A stretch of DNA of 64,000 bases from Hirundichthys speculiger (taxonomy: Eukaryota; Chordata; Actinopteri; Beloniformes; Exocoetidae): contig JAGFBZ010001254.1 of NCBI GenBank assembly GCA_018398805.1, forward strand, positions 2,689,001 to 2,753,000, read 5' to 3'. The translations under genes were made by a program, and so were the position numbers. Below, one piece after another: positions 22,517-35,500 of this stretch (its first letter is position 1; each line of letters opens with the position of its first letter). Under the pieces are notes generated by a model, which was not told the DNA's origin, made no database searches, and saw nothing but the letters and a program-made list of their open reading frames with translations.

Positions 22517-25129
22517 GCCAAGCACAGTGTACTTGAACTGATGGCACATAAACATTTGCAAGTGTAATTTTCCTGAAGAACTTCAGCTTTTGTTTCATCA
22601 CTTCAGAACAGCATTGCAGATTGCCAAGGTGTATTTTTGCAAACCTCAGGTGCACAAACATACTTGCATATGTTCGACTCATCAGCAGAGATGTTAGCCA
22701 GTTCCAGTGACGTCTTTAAACCTTGACCTGTTACTCGTGGTTTCTTGTTTGCCTTTTTGCCTTAGTCACAATAATGATTAATAGTAAAAGCAAGAGCATT
22801 TCCATATATACAGTGCGAATTGTGACATTATTTGGAAGGGAAAAAAGCTTTAGTTTTGTAGAGTGCATAAACATTGGACTCAGAAGTAATGGATGATTGA
22901 TAGGTCTAGATTTACCCTGTTCTAGAGTGAGGGGTGCATCGAAATGAGAGAGAGCAGATGAAGTGATGCGTTTACTGTAAAAACCAGTGGTGAAAGTATT
23001 ATGATCCAGGGTTACTTAATTTGGTCAGGTCTAGATTTAGCAATGCTGTGTAGTGCAGAAATGAGATCAGTTGACTATCTGAATATACTGAATGACCAGG
23101 TTTTTCAACCAGTAAGGTTTATTTTCTTCCCTGATGGCAAACATGAATGAAGCATCATTTTCATTAATGTTAATTTTCATAATCTAGAATTTTTGAACTG
23201 CAACATCACGATGCATTCAAATTTCAGTTTTTAAATCAGTTTAAACATGTTCATTTTGTTTACTAATACTATTCTAACACCTGCCCTGTGTGTGCATTGT
23301 GCCTCTTAATGATTCATCTTCTGTCTGCTGTCTTTGTGCATGGTGAAATTATTGGATGCACTCCTATTTTTTCTTCAACATCAATCAATCAAAACCTTTA
23401 TTAAGAATTACATGTTCCATAGCACAAAAAGGGAAAAAAAAAACAAGTCATGCAGAAATTTACATCTGTTGCTGGCAAGTGATGATATTTACCTTCCTCT
23501 TTTGGTTGAGATGCAAAAGTAATCCCTTAATGATCCTCAAAATCCTCCATGCAGAGCCACTGTCTTTGTGACGAGAGGATTTATTCAGAAGAAACATCAT
23601 GTTATACTGTCATTACATTGTCTGCTGTCAGTGCTAAATCTGACAAAGCTAAAACCACTCATTTATGATGACTGTGTGACAGCCTAGTCTGTTGCAGTTC
23701 AGCATAGTGTTTAGATTGTGAACACACCTATGTTCTGCATTTGGCCAGTGTATTGGTCATAAAAAGTTAATATCAGCATTTATTAGGTCTGTGCCTGGTA
23801 TTTTGTTTCTGGTATCAGTAAGCTAAGGTGCAGAATTAACTCCCAACTGTAAATACTAGATTTTTATTACCACCATACAGCACATACAGGATGTTTTATC
23901 TGTACTTTTCTAATAAACCTTCTTAGTCAATGAAGCAACAGTTTAATGATATATTTCCAGACTTTGGGAGACTGTTTTGAGGTGTCACATTTTGATGCTT
24001 GTGGTTTTTGGTGCTGCACATTCGTCATAATACTTAACACTTTCATAAGTCTATGGATCAGCATTACACAGCTAGAGCTTTGAGTTTGTGTTGTGTTGAG
24101 TCAGATTCATTGTACCCTTGGGTCAGTTCTCCCCTCCTCAGCTCAGTTTTGCTAATAACAGGAAACATGGTCACTGCAGTAAATGCTAATTAGCAGTTGT
24201 CCCGATCCTAAGACAGCCTGATTATAGCAGCAACTGATGTGTGTGTGTAGCTGCAACACAACAAGCTCCATCATGTCCATGGAAAGTGAGGTAATATGAT
24301 TCAGTCAACAGGTTAATATTATTATTGTTGTTGTTATAGCTGATTACAGAGTCTCCCAGCTGCATCAGCAGCAGCTCAGTGGGAGAACTAAGCTATAACT
24401 CTGATTATTCACACTCAATACAGCCTGGTACTTCCTACCAAGTTCAATAACACAGCATTAGACAGGCAAGAAAGACCTGCTGATTTTTTCCTTTATATGC
24501 CAGTGCTCTGCTGCAGCTTTGAAACACTTGAGAGGGGCACACACCTTTTGAGAGAGCGGAATGCCTTGCTTAAACAGCCAAACCCTTTCAGATTAAACCT
24601 CAAATGATGCAAAAGCAGCCCACTATTTTTTCTCTTTCTTGTTTTTTCTTTTTTGTCCCCACAAGGACTACTGGCCCTCAACAATGTCAGTGATTACACA
24701 GAAAAAAAGGGTTCTAATTAGGTGGCCAAGTGTGTGTGTGCGTGGGTGTGTGTATGTGCAACAGACACTAACACACACATACACTAGATTACAGCCCCTC
24801 CCTTTCTAAAGCAGACATCAGTTAGCTACACGCTCACACTTGAAAGAAAAGCTTGTTGAGCTGCACTTCACTGTCACCACTAGATTTAGTGTTATTTGGT
24901 AGTAGGTTTGGTGGAACTTTTTGCTATATTACCACTTTTGATCAATGCTACTTTTTGACCAGAACATACACTATGTAATCTGTTTAAGCGCTCAATAATT
25001 TAATATGATGCTCAAATAACCACTTCCTTTCTGTTGATTATATTGATGAAACCTTCTTACAGTTGTTATAGGAAACATTGTCCTAAGGTCTTAAATTTAA
25101 TGCTTGATTTTTTTTTTTGTGTGTGTGTG

Positions 25130-25195
25130 TGTGTGTCAAAAGTGTGGTGTCAGACACCTTGCATTTTCTGTCAGGCTGCCAGACATTTTTTTTGT
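25130..25195 (+). repeat. Second copy of the 60-base TGTCAG module
   Basis: It follows a (GT)n run and closely matches 13377-13438, sharing 'agtgtggtgtcagaca' and 'ttgcattttctgtcaggc'. It lies about 100 bases before gdpd5 exon 2. No hAT terminus accompanies this copy. Confidence 0.65.
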
Positions 25196-25356
25196 AGCAG
25201 CTATATGGTTAATCAGCTTCGTCGCGTTTATGACCTTAACAATTGATAATGGAGTTGTTTATTTCAACATGAATGTTTTTTCTGTTTTCCCTCAGGACGC
25301 TTTGCAGCCAGTGGGATGTTAGCTCTGGCTCTGGACGGAGGACTGACTGAAGGAGC

Positions 25357-28300
25357 ATGGTGAAACACCAACCTCTCCAGGTCTATGAGCGCCAGCTGTG
25401 TTTGTCATGTATCACTGGGATCTATGGTTGCCGATGGAAACGCTATCAACGTTCCCATGATGACACCACAAAGGTGAGAGGGGGTAAATGACACTTTTAT
25501 TCATTTTTTCCCCTTCACCCCTTTCTATTAACTTCACCTTGGATGACATAAAAATACAATACAAGCTATTAATTGTATGAAAACTACACTTTTCTTTTAG
25601 TGCCAGTAATGTTTGAACAATCCTGTGTGTATAATCATATCATATCATATCATATCATATCATATCATATCATATCATATCATATCATATCATATCATAT
25701 CATATCATATCATCATATCATATCATCATATCATATCATATCATATCATATCATATCATATCATATCATATCATCATATCATATCATATCATCATATCAT
25801 ATCATATCATATCATATCATATCATATCATATCATATCATATCATATCATATCATATCATATCATATCATATCATATCATGATCAGCCAGTCTCTTAATC
25901 CACTATAACTGACATGTTACTGGCCTTGCAGCATCATATGTCTGCTTGCTTCACGTGTTTACTCGAGTTTTTCTGTGGGTACATACAGGATGTGCTACTT
26001 GAATTTATCTGAGAAAGCCTTTTTAAATATTAGATTTTAATACCGCTACTTTTAAAAAACATCCTGTCTACACATCAAGTAATCTGCCACTGACATTTTT
26101 AATATTTGTTTAAAAAAAGGTACAACTTTTAGTAAAGTTTAGTTTATAAATCTTAGCTGCAGTGGAGAAGCTATTTTTGAGACATCAATCTGACTGTTTT
26201 CAGAGTGACACGTCTTTGTATGAGGTCAATTTTTTTTTTCTTCTATCAACTGAGTGTGTTACTGAGGAAAATGTATACAATTCCCACATAACTTGTTTCA
26301 AACCTAAATTCCAGTGTGCCTTCATACTGTCGATAAACTTAGGCATTGAGGTTTTCCTTGTCTTATTTTACCCCCATCAGGTTCAGCTGCAATACAACTA
26401 TCTAGAATTATACCCAAGTCAGGATAAGTCTTTCAGCTTGCACAATGATCCTTTTGTCCTGCTCTGTCTTTCTGCTATTTAGGAAGGACACAGAGGTTAT
26501 GTTGCTGCAACAAACTCAAAGACACACACTTGCATGTATTCAGACACTGCTCTCAATTATTTATTTACACCCACATACCATGGTGTAGAACAGCAGAAAC
26601 CTGGGACACAGTTATTGTCTGTGCCCACATGGCAATGCACAGAGCTGCTGAGGAGAGCATATGAACTGCATTAAATCCACTGGAGGTGTGCGGGTGTGTG
26701 GTGTGTGTGTTAACAGACACAAATAGCACAGACATCTAAGAATACCAGCTTTTCATGCAAAAAGTAAGGCTCAGTGCAGATATATGGATTTTTTTTTTTT
26801 TTTTTTTTTTTTTTTGGCCTGTTTACAGGAAACTGGATACCACGTAGCTCTGTTTCCTCTTGGAATTGGTTTTCTTTCAAGCAAAGTGATAGAGTAGTGT
26901 CGAGTCAGCATTCTCTGTGCTCATCCCCTGTGCTGACTGTGTGGACACCGTTCACTCGTGTGAGTTAGTTAAAGGGTTTTTTTTATATATTTATACCTTT
27001 TTATTAAATGTGAAAAAGGCTCACGTGTGAAAAAATCTCTTTCTTTATAACAGCATTCACCGGAAAGTTGGATGAGTAGGATCTTTAAACTGGGTTATAT
27101 TCACTGTTCACCAGTGCTTTGATTCTTGTGTCAGGAGTTTAGACATAAGTCTGCTGGAAGTCCATTTCCTTTAAGCTGATTCAGTAAATGGTTTTTCCCT
27201 TTATTTTCTTTTGATTTATTTACATCAAACAGGGTGAACCAAAATGAATTCCTTGATAATAATTGTAATAAGTAAAAGGTGGCTGAATTTTGTCATGATG
27301 CCTTCAGTGATGATCAAAAATGAAGGAAAAACTAATATTTCTTTTACTAAAGAATAAAAAATGTTCTAAATTATGCTGATTTAACTCTTTAAATTACTTG
27401 CTCTATACGTTTATGTCTATTTGATTGTCTGCTAGTAGCAGCGTTGTCTCTCCATTGAGAATGCATCTAACTTAGCCCGAGTTGATGTCATATAAGACTG
27501 AATCTTTAAAGATCCCAGTAAATAAACTGTGACCAGTCAAGGACGCGTATCAGGTACACGTAACTAGACCTGAGCAAATCACAGGAGTGTGAGAACTGAG
27601 AATCTCATGTTGAAACAACTGTTGGACTCATTCCTAATCTACATGTGGATAAAGTAATTTATTTCCCTTTTTTCTTCATCCACTGATATGAGTCATTCAG
27701 ACTGGATGTCTTTAATGGATCTGCTCCTGTCTGTGTTCAAGGTTCTTTGTGGGAAGATGGCACACGTCATGCGGTGCAAGCTGATCTGGCCTCTCAGTAA
27801 TAATTGAGGGTATTTCCATTTAGCCTGTCTTCTATTCAGGAACACAAAGGTTTCAAAAATAGAAGCAAAGTTGTTCCACCTTCATAGGACATTGATCTTG
27901 TGGTTTCATTTAACCTGACCTGTGAAATGTTGGATAAAACCCTGAATAAGAAGTTGCTTACCTAGTAGCAGCAGCAGTGATGGTGACTGTATAAATCCAT
28001 GTAATAGTTTCATTTGCTATGTGCAGCAGGGCTTTAATGGAAAAAGTATTCAGTGATCAAAAGCAGCGATGCCAACTAATTTATTTGATGTCAGCTAGGC
28101 TTTCATTGTTGATCACGGTTTTTATTGTATTCTCATGTTATTAAAAGCCCGTTAAAGCCTATTTTATGTTTTTCTTTTTTTTAATTTTTCACAATATAAC
28201 TTGAATCCTATAATGGTGTAATGGCAGGTCGTCTGTTGGTTTCCCCATTTTACCTGAAACAATTGCAACCAGATGCTCAAATATAAAATGAAATCCAAGT

Positions 28301-29484
28301 TTGTGAAGGATGAGGGATTTATATACTGCTTAACCATAACATCAGTGGATGTCTATGCATCATTGCTGTGTTATTCTCAAACATGACAGTCATTTATTTA
28401 GAAACATTTCAGGTAATGGACTGCACTTATATGTTGCTTTCTCCACACCAAAGTTTCACACAACATTCACACACCACACTTGCTACCATGCGAGGCGCTC
28501 CCAAGTTAGGGGCAAGTTAGGGTTCGATGTCTTGCCCAAGGACACTTTGACATGTGGACAGTTGGAGCCGGGATTGAACTGCCAACCTTATAGTGACTGG
28601 ACGACCTCCTCTACCGCCATCCCAGTAAAGGTTTTTGGAACAGTGAGTGCAACTGTACATGGTTGTCTTGTCACTCTGTGGTCTTGTGATGGTCTGGCAA
28701 CCTGTCCAGGTCTACATCATTTCTCATCTAATGAGAACTGGGATGGAGTCTACCCTTTGTGACCTTGAATAGGATGAAAAAAAACAAGAAGGATGGATGT
28801 GTGGATCCAAAGCTTCACTGTAGCCACTTATATTTGTACAGTTAGCGGTACAGATGGTTGTTTTGCGAATTGAACACATGGCAGAGTATTCAAAATGACT
28901 CTCGTAAAGAATGCTAATTCAATGACGGGAAGTTTATGCTTTTTCTGACTGGCTGGAACTTCCTGTGACCTCAGAAGTTGCATCTTGAGTTCAGCTAAAA
29001 GCCCCTCATCTGATCATACATCAGGAATAAACAACAATCAGAAGCACAGATTAATATGTTTTCACAGCTGAGTGGTGTTCACATTTGTAAGGGTCAAATA
29101 TATCTAAATAAAAATTACTTTTTTGGAACCTGTTTTAGGTTGCATGCATTGTTCTGATGATATCACTGTCCTATAAAGTAGTGCTCCACAGCTTTTGAAA
29201 ATGCCACAGACCTATCTGGATATGCTCTGGAATGTGCGAAGTGACTGAAGCGTTGAGTCTAGTAAAGATGAAGACAGAGAGCCATGTGAGGTTGTGTCTC
29301 ATAGGAAGACGAGCCAAGAGGAAGAGCATTTTTCATCCTGTATTTTATGCATGTATTCATCTTTGGCAGCGAATTGAAATTTAATAGCATCCTGCAGTCT
29401 TAGCTTGTTGAGATAGCCAGCAGCATACTGAGTCTTCACTGACAGGAGTTAAGAATGGTATTAACAATACGTAATGCATTTATG

Positions 29485-29528
<44 letters not shown>

Positions 29529-32500
29529 TGTGTGTATGTATATGTGTGCGTGTGTGTGTGTGTATGTATGTATGTATGTATATATATGTATGATGTAGTA
29601 TGTATATATGTATATATATATATGTATGTATATCTATATATCTCTGTATGTATATATATATCTATGTATGTATAGTGTATATATATATGTATATTATATA
29701 TCTATGTATGTATGATATATATAGATATATAGTATGTATCTATATTATGTATGTATATTATATATATCTATCTATATATCTCTCTATCTATATATCTATC
29801 TCTATCTATCTATATATCTATATATCTATATATATGTGTGTATGTGTGTGTATGAATGAATGATGTTTGGCCTGTCAACATTCTTACATCTTAGTTTATA
29901 TATGATAATTACTTGGTATACAAATCACGTGACAGATGATGTAGACAAGCTTGTAATTTGCTTAGTTTAAATAATTATACAGCAGTATTTTCTTATCTGA
30001 ATAAACTGTATGTGTCCATATTATGAACTATACTGTAGAGAAGCTGTTGAAAATGATTGACAACCATTCTGTGTGTGACATTGTGTTGTAGCCTAGATTC
30101 AAAACCATAGGAAGAGAACACCAGACTCAGTCATGGGCTCAGTCAGGCAGCTAGCTTGTGGCCTCACAGGGAAAATTAGGGCAAATAAATATCAGATACC
30201 CACTGTTGTGATGACAGTACTTGTATTGCTTATTGGTAACTTAATTTCAGTGCTCTGTGGTTAAGACAGCATTTCATTTTTGTTCCAATCAGCACCCAAG
30301 ACAATGTCTACTAAGTACTAAGTTGGTAGTTTATCAACACTACAAATGACTGCTATGGTACAGCAACATAAATCTATTATTTTTATCACAAATTACCGTT
30401 AATGTTGTAAAGCCCGTTGATGTTATGAAGCCCCTTTCAGTGAGGTATGTGCTTCATTACTAATCTAAATCTTGTGCTAAAAAGCAATAGTGCTCAAATG
30501 GTCTTTGCTACCAAAATCCTGTTACAGCAAGAATATATGGTCTTTGAGCTGACATTGAGAGTGATTCTGAAAACTTAAACTTCATAAGAACATTGTTGCA
30601 GACAGATGAAAACAATCTAATAAACTTCTTTAATAAATACATTATTGGTTCCAAATTTAATCTGGTGTATTGGACTTTCTGACTTTGCTATTAAAGGCAA
30701 ATAAATAAATGAGAGATGGTCGCTGAGGAAATGTGGAGTCATATAGGTGTTTATTAAATACTGCTCTTTTTTCCTGTGCTGCTGTGGTTCTTATCCCCTG
30801 TGAGGCTGCTGTATACAGTGTCTTTCACATTTTTTTTCCTTTTTTTAGGAGGTACAATAGTTTACAATTTAACAGTTTAATCTGATAAAGTCAATAGCCA
30901 GTGAGTGGTCATGAGATGATACTGTCATGCTGAAAAAAACTTGGCTCCGCCCCCAAGGATCAAACTACATAAGAACTATTAGAGGAGGATCGCAGCAAAG
31001 CATGTATGACTGTTTCTGTGCACTGCTCAGCAAGCACCCAGGGCTCATGATGCTCTGATAGATTTCTATTGTTGGACTGTCAGTCGTTGCCATGTGGTCT
31101 TGTGCCTGAATGAAATGCCAGCCATGCAGAAATTTAATGTGATGTCATGAGGGCAGGCCAAGTCATATCAGCCTGCACAAGATTTGCTGCTGAGCAAGCT
31201 AGGAAACAGGAAGAGAGAATATCAAAGCATGAAAGTCTTTGCAAGGAATAGTATAAATATCACATCCAAAAAAGAAAAAAAAAAAAAGGGTTTTAAAATT
31301 GTTAATGCCACTAGACTCAGTTTTATGGATGATGATGTAGTTTAAACTCTAGATTCTCTCTCTGATATGTTAGATGGTAGTTCTTTGGTTGCTATATTCA
31401 AGATAAAAAGGCAGTGAGAGATAAAAGGGAAAGATCTCAGGGGAGATGACTTATTGACTGCATTGTCACAGCTCTCTCGGGTCTCATCTATCATTATTCT
31501 GAGGCATGAAGGAGGTGGGGGGTTGAGAAAGACGGAGGAGACTCAACAATGTCCTGTCTCTGATGCAAGGTCAGATCTCCCAGGTGTTTCCAGGTAATAA
31601 TTAAGGGCCATGGGAACCAGGGTCGCTGCTTTCACATCAAAGTTCTGTCTCAAGAGACCATGGTAACATTTTTTCTACACAAACTTATCTGTTTCTTTTC
31701 TGTCAAAAGACACCTTTCAAGTTAGTACATCTTTTATGCTACATGGATGGCCTCCATATTGTATCTGTTATAACAAGATTGCCTTAGCTTTTTGGTCTTT
31801 ATATTTCATACTTCTGATACCTTTTTTTCTCTTCTTTTCCCAAAACTCATCATTGTCATTACCATAAAACCATAACCAGAAATCAATTATTACATCATCA
31901 TTCTACTATGACCTGAACTGAATGTTGAAATGTGGGTAAGTCAATTTGAAACAAGCTTTAGATCGAAATAACTCTTGATCTGCTTTGTTTTAAATAATTT
32001 CATGTTTAGAATCTTATTTACAAGGAACAACATTTGAAACAATATTTGAAAAGATTTTCTTCTTGTTAAAAACAAAGTGCACTAAAAAAATGAAAGTGTA
32101 AAAAACATAAAACCGGTCACGTCAGGTCAGTGTTACTTCAGCTGTTTGAGGTGATAATGATCTGATCCATGGCTCTTAACATCAGAACATTCAACCTGAT
32201 AAGCTAAGGTTGCTTAAACAAGTGACTTTATCTGGATACTGCAGTGACTGGGTGCCCATAAACATGTGATTTGATGACAACAATAACACAGTCTGGTTGA
32301 GTTCCCAGTGTGCAGAGTTCATTTAAAATGACAGGTGTTTTTTTTCTGCTTTCAGAAAAGGTCAAAAGGTTCCTATTTGATCTGCATTTTCACCAACAAC
32401 ACCTGGAACTTAAACACCAGGAGGGTAGATTAGGAAAACTGAGTTGAAGTGTAACACTCCTCACTGGAGTGGAGCATAGGTGTGCTTTAAATGCGTTAAC

Positions 32501-35500
32501 CTAAAATATCCTAATGTTGCACATCTATGGGTTATGTGTGTGTCTATTTGTGGATTAGAGCATCATTGCTTTGATAGAATGAAGGATTGTTTTGTTGCTT
32601 GCATTAATAACTTTCTTTTTCACAATTGTTGCCATCTTTGTACTTTCATTGTAGAGCTCACTTTACCACTTCTCATGGTCCACCTTGATGTGTTTTCTTT
32701 CTTTTTTTTTATCAGCTGATTGAGTATTGGATTCACAAACTGATACAACTGTTATTCTGGTTTACCTCAAAGTTAACAGGTTTTAGGTGTTTTGTGGACA
32801 TTAAACCTCAGATGACTGAGACAGAAATACAGAAATAAAATGCTGGAAAAAAATTTAAATCTCTGCAAGTCACACCATGAAGGTTCCAGGGAGTCTCAAA
32901 AGCACTCCTTCCTTACCAGGGGGGTGAAACTGATTAGTAGTTTGTGGTCAAAATGGACTTCCATCCAGGCCCCTGCTGTCATAATGAAGCTATACTTATT
33001 AGTGAATTTAATATAAACTGTGAAAGAAGGATTATCACATCTGTATGCATGTGTGCACCTGAGCATAACCTTGAGTTGAGTTTCTATCAGTTTGTATATG
33101 AAGATGTGGTCCTCCTAACATATGTGTTGGTACAAAAGGGCACGAGCAGTCGGGACATTAATTAGTTAGAATGCTTGTGAAGTTATTATAAAGTCGTTCT
33201 TGGATAATGAGCGAAGTGTACAAGGGAATACTCTCTGTACAGGTCACTTATCAGGTTTGCTCCGTATTCTCACTGTGAGTAAGTTTGTAAAAGTTCATTT
33301 AACTTTTCCAATCTCTGAAGGTGCTTTTGTAAAGTTGAAAGATGTTATGTTTTTCAATTTTGTTAATTTTCCTCAATGTCAGTGGTGGGATTTTTGTTTT
33401 AACAATTTTAGAAATCAATAGATTGTGAGTGAGCAGTTGAAATGTTTTCAATTTTGTCAACATCTTTTTCCTTGGTAAGTTTTAATACTATATATCATAG
33501 CTGCAGGAATCATTTTTTTTGTATTTGTGTGTTCATGTGTGCACTACAGTGGGAGCTGCTCTGGTCCCTCATCCTCCTCTTCACCTTCTGTCTGCTTCTC
33601 GTCTGGTTCTACTTTTGGTGGGAGGCACATAATGACTACAATGAATTCAACTGGTGAGTATGTGACCGAACTGAGTGCCACTGCTGTTTTTTTCAGGTCA
33701 AACTAAAGCCATATGCCTGCCGGCAAGTTGTTTAGGGTCTATATATTCTAGCCATACTTGTTTGCCTGATGTCCTAAACCATTAATCTGTCGTCTGCCCT
33801 AATCTGAGACCACCCAGCCCTCCACAGATTACACCGTTGCATAACACAGATAGCTCATCCGGCATTTCCAGTGTGGTGCATGAGGCAGCAGGACATTTAC
33901 TTGACCACATGCACAAGCTTTTGACATCAGGCATGCTGGTTTTTGACATGCACTCACTTAAAAAAAAAACACCACACAACATTACAAAAACTTGATTTAA
34001 ATTTAAAAAGTCTTTTTTTTTTTTTTTTTTTTGTATTTTGAAGCAGAATAATTTAAGATTCTCAAATTCCCAAATACATGTGAACACTTCTAAATATCAA
34101 AAATTGCATAAATGATGGTTTGAAGATCAGTTGGAATATATGCTGATGCAAATGCAGTTTGTATCCAGCATCTCAATGTAGTTTAATAAATTACATCATT
34201 TTGAAGAAAATAGTACATTAAGATTACAAAATAATGGTTAAAAATTGAAAATGTACGTTGTCATTAAGTATCCTGTAGTCCATGACAGTGGGTTTTTTTT
34301 TTTTGACCTTTTCTCTAGCTTCCTTTCCCTTCCCCTTTCCTCCTGCTCTAATGTATCAAGGTCACCTTTTCTTTCTATTTTTGTCTTTTGTCTCTGTTAT
34401 ATTCTTTCATATTTTTGTCTCCTGCTGAAGTGTTTCAGTGATGTTTTACTCCCCTTTTTTGTCTTTTTTATGCATGTTTTGCTTTTTTTTTCAAAATCTT
34501 TTTATTTTTGTATTTTTTTTTTTTTTTTTTTTGGATATCCCAACAGACATCTAGTTCAGTTTTATCAGCAGCGTAATATGCGTGTTTTTTGTCTGTTTAT
34601 ATCTGTTTTGTTTGACAGACATTTATCAAGTCTTTTTAATCGTAAATTTCCTGGTTTGCTTCATGCATTTTGCAAGAATTGGTCAGATAACAGCAATGAT
34701 GTCACAGCTCTGGTATATTGATCTTGATCTTGTATGTTTTAGTGATGTAGCGGCAGTCTGTCCCATCTGCAGTATAAATGCATTCAAAAGCACTACTACA
34801 GTGTCTTTGTGCTACAGGAATCACTGATGAGACTTTACATATGAGTAATACTATCGGTCGTGGCTATCATAGCAAAATGCACACTCAGACACTTTTCTCT
34901 GCAGCTGTTGACTTGTTCATACACACAGAGTAACACTTTTGAGCCTCACAATATAAAGCTCAAAATGTAGAGGTTAGTTTAAAAAGAAGAAAAATGCTAA
35001 ATCCTGCAGTATAACAGAAAGCCATTGTCAGTAAGTTTCCATCCAAACATTGATTAATAGCAATCGCTCCCTGTGACACAGTAATATCGTGAGACCTTTA
35101 AGAGTTCAAGAGCACTGCATGTTCACTAACAGTGTATAGTAGTTCTTCTGTCTCCCCCAGATGTTCTGAGATTTAAGATTTCCTTTTCCATCACACATGT
35201 TTCATCTTAGTTATTCTACAGACTGTTAAGCTCAAATCCAGCATTTTAAATGATGTGCTTTCTGTAGCCATTATTGCTGCAGCCTTTTACAGACTTAATG
35301 TCTTTTGTTTGCCAATAATCCTGTTTCAAAAAAACAGTCCCACAGTGCAAAGCATAAATATTAGATTTACTATAAATACTACTGCAGGATCAAATGTTTC
35401 CACAATTTGAATGTGATGTGATTCAACATAAGAGTGCAAACCACCATGATGTTTGGGTTGCCATCCAGTTTTAGATTCTAAAAACAAACAATTATACAGT

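Noticed and set aside
25573..25908. Repetitive open frames encoding Ser-Tyr-His-Ile-Ile repeats
   Set aside because: They are translations of the CATAT microsatellite in an intron.
28349..28762. 137-residue open frame
   Set aside because: It spans an oppositely oriented SINE and a LINE/SINE tail, so the frame is a repeat artefact.
34245..34721. 158-residue plus-strand open frame rich in Phe and Leu
   Set aside because: It lies in T-rich intron sequence of gdpd5; composition explains it and there is no splice or promoter support.
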